NCBI GenBank assembly: GCA_036877525.1
Contig: JAZGTH010000062.1
Span: 9,670,501 to 9,734,500, forward strand
Origin: Chromobotia macracanthus
Taxonomy: Eukaryota; Chordata; Actinopteri; Cypriniformes; Botiidae
DNA: 64,000 bases
Direction: 5' to 3'
The notes beneath the pieces were generated by a model, which saw only the letters and a list, made by a program, of their open reading frames with translations, did no database searches and was not told the DNA's origin. Below are positions 1 to 10,027 of this stretch, one piece after another. Both the position numbers and the translations under genes were made by a program. Each line of letters starts with the position of its first letter. The stretch's first letter is position 1.

Positions 1-328
1 AAAAAAACAAGAACATTTACTTTTGCTTTTATTCTTCTTATGTTTTGCATTTGTTAATAAAATGGGATTTAATGTAATTCGGTAAGGTGGAAAAGACGAA
101 GTGTATAAATTATGTTAACATTCAATATATGTGAAACAACATCCTCTTGTAATCTTTCAATAAGTGGTATATAACGCCACTACACGAAACGGCAGATGGC
201 GCTGTTGGGCCATGGATGTGCTAGTCCATATTCCTTATAGAGTGCAAGTTTTGTGCGTTAAATCTTAAAATATGCAGTGACCTTACAAATAAAAAAGTAG
301 GGGATTTTCTTTTTAAGTGATCAACCTA

Positions 329-572
329 CACTGTAAAAAAACTTGCTGCCTTAAATTTTTAAGTTTAATCAATGTGGTTGCACAAGTCATTTCTACTTTT
401 TGTAATCTTGACTGGTGTTGAGTTCAGGTAACTTATAAGAAATAGCTGGAAAGTTGCTTAACCTATTTTTTTAAGCTATACCAGTCAGGATTTAAAATAT
501 TAAGTTGAAATTACTTGTAAAGCCAAGATGATTAAACTTAAAAATTAAGGCAGCAAAGTTTTATTTACAGTG
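329..572. mobile_element. MITE-like element with about 44-bp terminal inverted repeats
   Basis: The left end (cactgtaaa..., 329 onward) and the right end (...tttacagtg, ending 572) are inverted copies of each other for about 44 bp with few differences, sharing the core TGCTGCCTTAA and TTTTTAAGTTTAATCA. The 244-bp interior carries no ORF. This is the shape of a short non-autonomous DNA transposon. I could not define a clear target-site duplication, so the superfamily is left open. Confidence 0.75.
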
Positions 573-750
573 CACAAAAACAATGTCTCAACATCATGGA
601 CTTTTGCTGGAATTAATACTTCACTGAAAAGCACTGTAATTTACATGTCTAATTTTATTATCCTAGTCAGGGCGTAACAAGAAAACCACCTCTTTTATAA
701 TCATCGGTTAGTTAATGAGTACTGTAATTACATATTTGTTATGAAGTCAT

Positions 751-786
751 CTTCTAATATTTGAAGATGACTTCAAATATTAGAAG
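751..786. repeat. Perfect 16-bp inverted repeat with a 4-base spacer
   Basis: cttctaatatttgaag (751-766) is followed by atga and then its exact reverse complement (771-786). It can form a cruciform or RNA hairpin. It is isolated in AT-rich DNA, with no gene or T-run that would suggest a defined role. Confidence 0.85.
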
Positions 787-2275
787 TCATAAGATTATCT
801 ATACTACATGGTAGCCTACAAACCAAAGTATAGCATTTGAGTATGGTTCACTCTTTGCCAATGAAATTAACCCAAAATGTGAGTTTGTTACTGGTTACAA
901 AGCAACAATCTCCTGCTAGGTATTTGAATTAATAAAGACTAGACTACCTGTGTCCAAAGTAACAAAAGGGCTACATGCGCTAAAGAGTTATTCAGTTAAA
1001 AATTAAGAATTAACAAGTTGGAAATAAATAAATAAATAGTTACTATTTACTATATATATAATACATTCTTTCTTGAGACTCAGCACATAAAAACTCATTA
1101 GACACCACCAGGGACTCAATGACAGCAGCTAAGCCTGCACAATTATCTGTCTAAACAGACTGGGATCTCAGTAAGAGACCATGATGAAATTATTACTAAC
1201 AGAGAGAAAAACTGCATTACAACATATAATTTAACAATACCGGATTCATTTATTACACAAAAATGCCAATATAGAATAAAATATTATAATGTTGTAATAA
1301 AAATAAGTTTTATATATAATGTCTAGATATATATGTCTGGTCTATATGTTATATGTATAAAGACACCACAAGGCGAGGCCTAGTGTGACTTCTGTTTTAA
1401 ATAAATTTGTCTGGTTATTGTTTCATATGACTTGTCTGGTTTGTAGAGGGGGGTAGAACAAAAATGTTTACGGTGTTTACGGTGTTTTATCTACGGAGGG
1501 AGGGTTACTGGGACTGCCTGGTCCTCCAAACAGCTCAACTGGGTACTTCATTGAGTTCTGAGGCCCTTTTATTATGTCAAAGAGTCTGTGTACTGAGTGT
1601 GTACAGGGTCTAAGATTGTGTGATCAGGAACAGTTTTCATTTTACACGTTTAAACGTTTTAACACGAATCAATTCAGAAATTGTGGCGTTATTTCTTGGT
1701 AAGAACAAAACTGGTTATTAGGTTAATACATTACTACAATTAATACAAATATTATCGTTGTTATTTATTTATTTTGATCAAAACTTTCTTAGCACAAACT
1801 AACACATTTTTCTTTGTCCAAGTCCTTAAATTGGCCGACTGTTACAGGTTATTAAATACTTTTAACAACTTCATATATATAGTCCAAGTACGACAGTTTA
1901 AATAGCCTAAACATATAAGTAAAACATTGTGATTCTTTTCAATTGTTTTATGGTCAAACTTCATTTTTAAATAAAATACAAAATAAACTTTCTGACAAGA
2001 TTACGGAATGCTGTAATTTTGGATTCAAACACTACTGATGTTTACTTAATGCTTGTTACCAACATAATGATAATAGAACATGGATTAAAGCTTCCCACTG
2101 AAAAATGTTCCATGTCAGAGCATTACGTATTACACACCACGAGGGGTTAAGAAAAAAAAGAAACATGAAGAAACGTTATTAAAAAAATGCACAAACAAAA
2201 TGCAAACAAACTAGAAAATCTAAAACACCCTGCTGGTTTTTGTGGTATTCTGTGTGACTTGATACCACATTATAA

Positions 2276-2278
<3 letters not shown>

Positions 2279-2313
<35 letters not shown>
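2279..2313. repeat. (TA)n microsatellite
   Basis: About 17 uninterrupted TA units. The short ORFs that cross it on both strands (YIYIYI strings) are products of the repeat and not genes. Confidence 0.98.
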
Positions 2314-2318
<5 letters not shown>

Positions 2319-3700
2319 TTTGTTTGCAACTACATTAGTGTTGCTGGAACTGGAAAGTCTAGACCTATATTCTCTCTCTAACCTTGTGTCGAGCACAAGC
2401 ACGATTTAATTATTTGTAGAAAAATCTAATATGACTATGCTAAAAATAATAATTTTAAAAATAGCTGATTCTGAAATCTATGTAGTGTTGACAAACGGTA
2501 AGTCATTTTGATGAAATATCTGCTTTTTTCGATAAGAAGGTTTTTAATTGTATAGATTCAGATTACTCAGATAAAACATTGGTGAAATGCCCTGAAAATC
2601 TGTTGGACATAAATTCAAGAACATGTTTAGTTCTGGTATTGTGTTTTCTAGTATTTTCAGCAGTGGATATGTCTGAGCACGTGGGTACAAAGTCATGTGA
2701 CAGTCGACTATGCGATTTAGACAGCTTGCTGAGCTCCATATTCCTAATCTAGCATTACATTTATTTTAAAATAAGTTATATTAATATACTTTAATAAGTT
2801 AAATTACTATACACCTGGAACGCTTTTGAAGACAAATCCTAGAAGATTTGAATTCAGCCATATCTCGCAAACTCTTCAGTCTGTTTAAACAGAACACAAC
2901 GTTTAATTTAAGACATTTTCACACATCAATCCCAAAGGTTTGAATGTTCACACTTTTTTGGAAATTGTATTAATAAACTAGACCTATATTTAGCCCACGT
3001 CTTAATGTCAGAGTGCTACCCTTATTAATGGGGACAAAAAGAGGGGATGTATACTTCTATAACATTGATTTAATTTAGTTGCTAAGCAACTAGTCTATGG
3101 GAATTCATCCGCGAAATTCAAACCTTAAAGAGATAAGATTTTACTGAAGTCATCCCAGGAAAAAAAATAAGAACCAGCTATCACACAATCGTTTTTCTTT
3201 TTAACTTACAAAGCACTTCGTCCGTTTTATGAGGCCCAGTTCAGGATCATTCCAGCCACAATATTTGATTTTATAGTTATATGATTAATATTAGTTAAAC
3301 AACAATGTCCAGTTTATGACAGGTTTACTCCTACATAGGTTTATGGCATGAATTATATTTCACGCCTCGGATGTAAACATATGCAAGCTGTTGTGGACCC
3401 AGATCTTCTGTTTCATTTTAACAAGTAAATAAAAACATTTACGTCATCGCCACACAAAGAATAAAGCTAGTAGTAAAGCTATAAAGCTTATAGTCACAAC
3501 GCGCAACACACAGTATGCAAATTATAAATTAAATCTTATAAAATTCAACTGGCCCTAAACACATCAACTTGTAGTCGAATAATAAAAAGTAAAATGGCAT
3601 GAATATGCAAAAGACCCGGGAACACATGTTTTAGTTTACATAGTTATACTCCGGCAACGTCATCTATTTCAAACTGTTTATTGCTATCAAACGATCCTTC

Positions 3701-3780
<80 letters not shown>
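3701..3780. repeat. (GATA)20 tetranucleotide microsatellite
   Basis: An uninterrupted run of 20 AGAT/GATA units over 80 bp. The purity of the array suggests it is young and probably length-polymorphic. Confidence 0.99.
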
Positions 3781-3891
3781 GCAGCTTAAAGGTTCACAAG
3801 ATTCTGTATTGCTCAGTTAAATTGTAAGATAATGTTGATTGACAATTTTGCGAGCGACAAATTCGGCAACTACAAACAGCAGACGAATGTA

Positions 3892-3940
3892 ACATTGAAT
3901 ACAGATATGATCAATAAATGATCATATCTGTATTCAATGT
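3892..3940. repeat. Perfect 22-bp inverted repeat (5-base loop) with trailing partial copies
   Basis: Left arm 3892-3913 and right arm 3919-3940 are exact reverse complements, separated by ataaa. The motif ctgtattcaatg then recurs just downstream (to about 3965), so the right arm seems to have been partly re-duplicated. It lies about 110 bp from the GATA array. No gene function is evident. Confidence 0.9.
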
Positions 3941-5029
3941 ATTCAATGATCTGTATTCAATGATCAACATATCAGCCTGATGCTAGGCTATATGTTGTTT
4001 TTTTCAGGTGGCGTTAATATTTGACATCGTTGACATTGTAAACACTCTGTGATCACAACAACGATCAACTTTTTCCTGTGCTTTCTCTCTTGAGACGCAC
4101 TGAATGTCTCTGTGAGTAGTCGCAGTGGTGCTGCTTTCCACTAACAAAGTCGTGGTACATTGAACTAAGCAGTTACACGTTTCCACTGAATCAATTAATT
4201 ATGATTTGTCTGTGAGGATGATACAGGCCGATAGAGATACTAGAAGTTTCAGCCTGAAGCATCAGGACGAGGCCTAAATGATCACTACAAAACACAGATC
4301 TCTCGCTCCCTTCTCTCTTTAAAAGAAAAAATGTTTTGTTTAAAATATTTGACAAATATATGACGGTTCGGTTTTATTTAAACATCTGTATTATCGGAAT
4401 TTGTTTTCGTGTGTTACTTCTATTATGCGCGCCATTAAATTAGGGCATTAATTGAAAATTAATTTATTTTGATATTGGTCTCAGAATGTATTAAATAAAG
4501 GCGGCTATGGTTTATTAGGCACAAGACACAATCTTACTTCATTCTAACAAATTTATTGTTCTCGATCATCTCTTACGTAAACACTATTAAAATTAAATTA
4601 CAGTCAAATCATCACATTAAAATATACCCTTATTACTTACTGCCAAAGTCAGCTCGTGTAGGTTTGTGCTGTTTTAAAAATGAAAAAACAAAATTAAACA
4701 AAACCAAACAAAAAGGTCAACACCGAAAACGGAGAAAATACTTTACATAAGTCTGTGGGAAATAAATAACAGTTTGGAATAGTTTATATTTATCCGGAAT
4801 AAAATATTAAAACAAAGCATTTTAATGAAAAACATTAGGTAAATAATTCCGATCAGCGTCTGATCTAATGGATCTATATTGCCGGCTTTACATAGTCTTG
4901 TTTATTAAAACTTACTAAAGAATACTTCTTGGAAATGGCAGCACGTGACTCTGGCCCACTTGGCGCGGATGTTCGCACAGAAGATTTTCAAAGAGGTGCA
5001 GCTGTGAAATATTCAGTCTTTTTCAGTCA

Positions 5030-5771
5030 TCTTTGATTTATTTTTCCTCAAAAATCCAAGTATGTTTCAGTTCTTTACATTAAAAACAATTTAAAAACGT
5101 GATCTTGGGCATCAAAAACTGAGGGTGGTTTTTTGTTGTTTTTGTAAGAGTTGGAAGGCCACAAAAAATCCATTCCATATTTTTGGATAATATCACACCA
5201 CGCAGTCTTCTCTGCCAAGTTGGATGGAAGCTTCGTGGATGCCACTGTTCTTCGCACCGTTTCAGTTGAATTTCATCCCTTTGTTTGAGGTTTAATGTCC
5301 CATAACAACATAATGTCCCATAATGTCTTTTGCCTCTCTCAAACAAGACATTAGAGTAACAGGGGCCAAAATGTTGTTGTTCATTTCAGATTTCTTTTAT
5401 TTTCCAATTGAAGTTAATGCGCCAAAATTACCTGATGGAACGAACTTGTAGTTGTCACCCTCTGGTCGCCCGGTTCGCTCGGCCCAGTTAAACTTGCATC
5501 TTTTAAGTAATCTACTATAAAATGTCCCTGAAAGAAAGAGCAGACACAACCTTTTAGGTTAAGACATGTAAGGGCCTGGAAGAAGATTAGCGGGCGATTT
5601 ACGGTTGGCAAGGAAGAGGGGGATTTTTCTCTTGTGAAAAATATATTTAACACATCTGCAGTCTTAATCATATTTCCTCATAATCACAGTATCAAAATTC
5701 TTTTTCTATCTTGATGATAGTCTGTTTTATCATATAGTCATATATAAAATATTTTAGTCTTGTATGCTGTT
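5030..5771 (-). other. pou3f3: Probable 3' UTR and downstream region of pou3f3 with two AATAAA signals
   Basis: The stop codon TAG is at 5772-5774. Downstream on the minus strand are AATAAA polyadenylation hexamers at 5396-5401 and 5037-5042. Either could end the transcript at roughly 380 or 740 bases past the stop. The region is AT-rich except for a more balanced, open-frame block at 5414-5530 that is listed separately as a candidate alternative exon. Assignment as 3' UTR is inferred from position and signals only. Confidence 0.5.
5432..5527 (-). other. Candidate alternative 3' exon of pou3f3 (96 bp, phase 0)
   Basis: On the minus strand a pyrimidine-rich acceptor (CTCTTTCTTTCAG) ends at 5528 and a donor (CAG followed by GTAATT) begins at 5431, bounding 96 bp with no stop in the relevant frame. 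Inside the pou3f3 CDS a strong donor GTGAGT starts at 5831, directly after codon 404 (Asn). Joining 5832 to 5527 keeps phase 0 and would replace the last 19 residues by a 32-residue segment starting GHFIVDYLKD and ending TTTSSFHQ. If the exon is terminal, five more codons (VILAH) lead to a TAA at 5414-5416, giving 441 residues. All of this is inferred from splice-site consensus; no transcript evidence is available, and the block could equally be a conserved element of the 3' UTR. Confidence 0.3.
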
Positions 5772-7043
5772 CTATGTCTCACTTAACATTCGTTTGCAGT
5801 CCATGGAGGGGGACGGTGAGTCTGCACTCACATTGCCGACCTGAGAATACACATCCTCCGGCGTCTGCGGCATTCCTGGAGGCGTCATCCTTTTCTCTTT
5901 CTGTCTCCGATTGCAAAACCAAACTCTCACCACTTCCTTTTCCAACTGCAAGTTGTCCGCTAGAGAGGTTATTTCTTGGGCCGAAGGTTTGGGACATTTC
6001 AAAAAGTGACTCTCCAACGCGCCTTTGACGCTCACTTCGATGGAGGTGCGCTTCTTGCGCTTTCTGCCTTGAGCCGCTATCTTGTCAATGCTGGTGGGGC
6101 TGCCCGTGGAAGAGTCTGCCTCCTCCAGCCATTTATTAAGCAACGGCTTCAGCTTGCACATGTTCTTAAAGCTGAGTTGGAGAGCTTCAAAACGACAGAT
6201 TGTGGTTTGTGAGAAGACGTTCCCGTACAGAGTGCCCAACGCCAATCCCACGTCAGCTTGTGTGAAGCCCAGTTTGATTCGGCGTTGTTTGAACTGCTTA
6301 GCGAAGTGCTCTAAGTCGTCCGAGGTCGGTGTGTCCTCGTCGGAGTGCGGGTCGTGGTTATTCACTCCATGATGTGATTGCTGGTGATGCTGATGCTGGT
6401 GGTGATGGTGGTGGTGGTGGCTGCTGTGATCGAGCTCCGGGGTGTCGCCACGCACCAAACCCGGATGTACTAGGCTCTGGCTGCCCGGTGGACTGAGCAT
6501 GCCGTTCACAGTGAAGCCTCCAGGCTGCGAATAAATAAGTGACTGCTGCTGCTGGCTTCCAGTTATAGACGGGATGTGAGCAGCGGTTGTGCTACCCCAA
6601 GCACTCGCATGAGTCTGATGGGGACCTAAATGAGAGGACCTGTGATGCAGCGCAGTCCCTGAGTGCAAATCGTCTCTGGCTGAATTGTTTTTCAAGTCCT
6701 GATGCTGCTGTGGGCTGCCTGTCATTCCAACAGGACTAGACGACCAAGGCGATCCAGCTTCAGCTGCGGCCACTGCGGCAGCTGCAGCCGCCGCTGCAGC
6801 GTGAGGCAAGGACGTTACCCACTGGTGAGCGTGGCTCAGCATATGTCCCCCGTTGCTCGCCATTGCGCCCTGCATGAAATCACTTTGTACCATTTTAATC
6901 GAGTCTCTTCTGTACCCACCGGACACTGAGGTTACCGCAGCACTGCCCTGCTGCATCCCACCTCCGGAGTCCGAGTGCACGATCGAGCCGGACGATAATA
7001 TACTACTGCTGGGTAGATAGGGGTTGGAAGCCGCTGTGGCCAT
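5772..7043 (-). CDS. pou3f3: POU domain class 3 transcription factor (Pou3f3 / Brn-1 type), single exon
   Basis: This is a nuclear transcription factor of the class III POU family that binds octamer-like DNA; in vertebrates Brn-1 acts in neural and kidney development. The 423-residue protein begins MATAASNPYLP, the usual Brn-1 start. The ATG at 7043 is the first in frame and has a good context (G at -3, G at +4). In order it has an N-terminal transactivation region with a nine-alanine run (about 82-90), QQQQ at 164-167, a histidine tract (209-215), the POU-specific domain (about 235-312), a short linker, and the POU homeodomain (328-387) with the recognition-helix motif RVWFCNRRQKEK and Asn51 at residue 378. 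The absence of introns is typical of POU3F genes. The tail after residue 404 (VSADSPSP, then SMDCKRMLSET) departs from the tetrapod ending and may be frameshifted. I cannot tell from sequence alone whether this is the a or b teleost paralogue. POU3F2 or POU3F1 are less likely given the N-terminus. Confidence 0.95.
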   Translation of the reverse strand: MATAASNPYLPSSSILSSGSIVHSDSGGGMQQGSAAVTSVSGGYRRDSIKMVQSDFMQGAMASNGGHMLSHAHQWVTSLPHAAAAAAAAAVAAAEAGSPWSSSPVGMTGSPQQHQDLKNNSARDDLHSGTALHHRSSHLGPHQTHASAWGSTTAAHIPSITGSQQQQSLIYSQPGGFTVNGMLSPPGSQSLVHPGLVRGDTPELDHSSHHHHHHHQHQHHQQSHHGVNNHDPHSDEDTPTSDDLEHFAKQFKQRRIKLGFTQADVGLALGTLYGNVFSQTTICRFEALQLSFKNMCKLKPLLNKWLEEADSSTGSPTSIDKIAAQGRKRKKRTSIEVSVKGALESHFLKCPKPSAQEITSLADNLQLEKEVVRVWFCNRRQKEKRMTPPGMPQTPEDVYSQVGNVSADSPSPSMDCKRMLSET

Positions 7044-7674
7044 TCCGCTGACCTTATGAATATGTTTGCCGGTCACCCCCTCCCTTTTGCAAACTTTTAA
7101 ATTCAGGCAAATTATATCTCATGAATTATTCAAACTTTAAAAGTGTCAGTTCATCAACAAAAAGCAGGCGACAGAAAGTGTAGACAAGAGGAAAATCCGT
7201 CTCTGGAGTAATTTGTGAATTCATAGATTTCAAGCATATGACCGAATAAAAAAACATAAATTCCAGTTTAATGTCAGCGCCGAAGATGTCCAACAGTTCC
7301 GCCTTTATTTCCGTTTCAAAATATCTAAAAAGAGGTAAAAATGAAAGACTTAAAAACTTTGCCCCGCAAGAAAGTTCTGACGCTTGGAAAAGTTGTAATT
7401 TGTCAGCAAAAACATTAAGTCCAATAGCATGCTCCGTTACCGAGAGAACAAATATTAAACGTGGCTCTTCTTTTGTTATTCTTTTGTTATTTAGCCGCAG
7501 CGATTTCACTTCGTCGTTCCTTTATTTCTTTTTTGGGAGATTCTTTTATGGTGCTGTAATGTCTCTCTCTTTGTTCTGTTTTGATGTGTTTAAATCTGCC
7601 AAACCGCTCCAGTTGACGTACAATCCAGTATTACAGGGCAAAACGGTGTTGCATGCCTTCTTTCTCATTCGCTT

Positions 7675-7710
<36 letters not shown>

Positions 7711-7930
7711 GCTCGCTCTGACAGTCAGCTCGGTCCCTCCCTCAGAGCTTGAACCCCGAACCGCGTACGTCGTCCGCGTCTTTTCACCACTTGTGAGGAA
7801 GACGGGTGTATGGCTCTCGTTGATTGGATAGCAGTGGCAAGATTGACACGTCTAGAGAACTCGCTTTAGGCACTTAAATTTCCCTTCCGGCTGTTCCAAT
7901 TGGTTGTCTTTAAATTTAAATACATAAATC
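7044..7930 (-). promoter_or_regulatory. pou3f3: 5' leader and likely TATA-less promoter region of pou3f3
   Basis: This segment lies immediately upstream of the pou3f3 ATG on the minus strand. It contains a (CT)n/(GA)n tract (7677-7709), a CpG-containing stretch around 7710-7800, an inverted CCAAT box (gattgg, 7822-7827) and a palindromic CCAATTGG (7896-7903). An AT-rich TTTAAATTTAAA lies at about 7910-7921, but it is upstream of the CCAAT boxes in the direction of transcription, so it is unlikely to be a TATA box. I place the transcription start loosely between 7100 and 7800. No open reading frame of interest lies here. The exact start site cannot be read from sequence alone. Confidence 0.55.
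7677..7709. repeat. (TC)n tract in the pou3f3 leader/promoter
   Basis: About 16 TC units on the plus strand, read as GA on the pou3f3 sense strand. GA tracts near vertebrate promoters can bind GAGA-type factors, but nothing here proves that function. Confidence 0.95.
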
Positions 7931-9375
7931 AGGATAAACGCAAAGAAATGTTGAGAATTTAGGAATATATTCATAAATCCCAAAATAAGTACCTGTTTTG
8001 ATAGTTTTGGTGAATTATTTTGGCAAATTATTGACAAGTCAGTGTGACTGAGGACTATTTCTCACTGGCGTAAAAATAACATAAACCCATGCATGGTTCT
8101 GTTACCAAACCTTATCTGACAAATGGTGAAGCAGCCTGAATTTGGATACGAGTGTTAACAATGAATACAATTTCTATTCTTTAAATTCCGAAATGAAACT
8201 TTATAAAAAGATTTAAAATCACAATGACTGGAATCGCTGTTTGCTATTTGTGACAGTAGCCTTAATACTCTTCCAGCTTGTCTATTACAAATTTTAAAAT
8301 CAACTCAACATTTCTGTCGAGATTGGTCTATATATATCGACGTAGGCATAATAACGTATTAAATTGCTTCACATTGCATACTCATACATTTTATGATGAT
8401 ACATGGAAAATCATGGCCTCTCAAGAGTTAAGGAGACTACCAGTAGATGCTTCGAAGCGGAAACACAGAACGGAAGGCAACCATATACAAACAGGGCATG
8501 GGGAGAAAGTGGCAACCAAAACGAATGCAAACTGAGAAGTCCTTTGGGAATTTGCAAGAACTGTCTGCTAATTAAACTACCAATATAAACTAATCATAGG
8601 TCGAATATCATGTCCCTTTTCAGATTTAGCACTGGATCGTTTAGACATCACCACTAGACCCCTGCAGCAAATGGATTCACCCAGAAGTATAAATTAAAGT
8701 GAAGAGAAAATTCGGATAGACTGATGGACGCTCCTCAACAGCTGTGCAGCAAGAGCGCACCACAATAAGATCATTTCTAATCGTTTATACAATATTGGTG
8801 CAAATTCTTTTCCAGATATTACGTGCATAAACAAAAACAAGAAACACACATTTACAGTAATAATTACTCCAAAGGCATTGTCACAAGAAAGCGTATCTTA
8901 AATTGCACTCAATAAATGTGCATTGGATCAGGTTTTGTAGAAAACCCAAGGGAACTACGCACTCCCCTTCCCAGAAGATTTCATTTGGATCAGTCTCAAA
9001 AACCGAGAGAACCTCGTGGATTTGTTTACATTAAATGGCATTCATTCATTTCCAATGGATTTTGGTCTAAAGTACTTCTATGCATTTTATACTGCTTGCT
9101 TTCAAAGAAAGTGTGCCCAGCAGAAACGTGATCTCCAGTACGTGAATCCAGAAAGAAGTCGCTCACTCCGAGGAGTCAAAGCAATTTCAAATGTTCAACC
9201 CTTCAGCTTTTGAAGTTTAATGTTTTTATCTTAAAAGCAGGCTGTTTGTAATTTACTTGTTTATGTAACAAGGTCCCCGTGTTCCCTGCTGGGGAGATCA
9301 TTTGTTTTTTTTGTGCAAGTAGAGAGCGAAAAATCCCCAAGTATAACAAGAGACAAACAGTTAGTGCTGATTTTC

Positions 9376-9383
9376 ATTTGCAT
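9376..9383. promoter_or_regulatory. Perfect POU octamer motif upstream of pou3f3
   Basis: ATTTGCAT, the reverse complement of the consensus octamer bound by POU proteins, sits in AT-rich context 2.3 kb upstream of the pou3f3 ATG. Class III POU proteins bind this motif, so autoregulation is possible. A single 8-mer is weak evidence. Confidence 0.3.
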
Positions 9384-10019
9384 AAATTTTCATATATTTT
9401 AGAGAAAATAATAGCGGTGTAGAGGAGAGATTCGCTCAGTTGAGTCAGAGGGAAGAAAATCTTAGGAAGGACCAAATCGGAGGAAGATAGTGGGTCACTA
9501 ATGGACAAACAATATAGTCTTAAAAGACATTTTTTTTTCAGTTATCATGGAATCTTATGGTAAGCTTCTATATATAATTATAATTTATATATATAAAATT
9601 GTCTGTGTGATTGAAATCAATAACACTGTTTAGCTTTATAAATAGAGATGATACGGTTAAGCTGCTGTTTTGTGGTGAATGTCCGGTGGAGAATGTGCAA
9701 TCGATCAAACTCAAGCAGGAGAGCCTCGGAGGAATTTTCTAGAGATGTCGCGTACAAGTAAAAATCAGGTCGTTTCGTTCACAAATCAATCTTTTACCTT
9801 TGTGCCAAAGTGTGATGAAACTTGGTCTGTTATAACGCAACGTACACTAATCTAGCTGATCATAACTAATGGCAATGAAAATATGTACATATGGTATGCA
9901 TGCATATCCATATATAACTAAATACAGCAATAATACAAGCATAATAAATTGTAAAAAGAGTAAGGTTGCCACAATTTAGACAATGACAAAAATGAGTTTA
10001 GATTAAATTATATTTTAAA

Positions 10020-10027
10020 ATGCAAAT
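10020..10027. promoter_or_regulatory. Perfect POU octamer motif upstream of pou3f3
   Basis: ATGCAAAT lies 3 kb upstream of the start codon and about 640 bp from the octamer at 9376. The pairing is suggestive, but binding is inferred only from the consensus. Confidence 0.3.

Larger units (their letters stand above)
573..5029. other. Downstream flank of pou3f3: AT-rich, no coding signal
   Basis: Apart from the short repeats listed separately, this stretch contains only short AT-rich ORFs with no recognisable domain. A perfect octamer ATGCAAAT is at 3515-3522. The block at 4920-5020 is less AT-rich (it includes GGCGCGG and CACGTG) and may be a regulatory element, but nothing specific can be shown. 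Confidence 0.6.

Noticed and set aside
5774..6929. Several plus- and minus-strand ORFs overlapping the pou3f3 CDS
   Set aside because: They are shadows of the GC-balanced homeobox coding sequence in other frames and show no domain of their own. The only informative part is the legible HGLQTNVK tail, reported as a finding.
7044..7076. Upstream extension of the pou3f3 frame by 11 residues (to a GTG at 7076)
   Set aside because: The extension starts with GTG, not ATG. The first in-frame ATG at 7043 gives the family start MATAASNPYLP with a good context.
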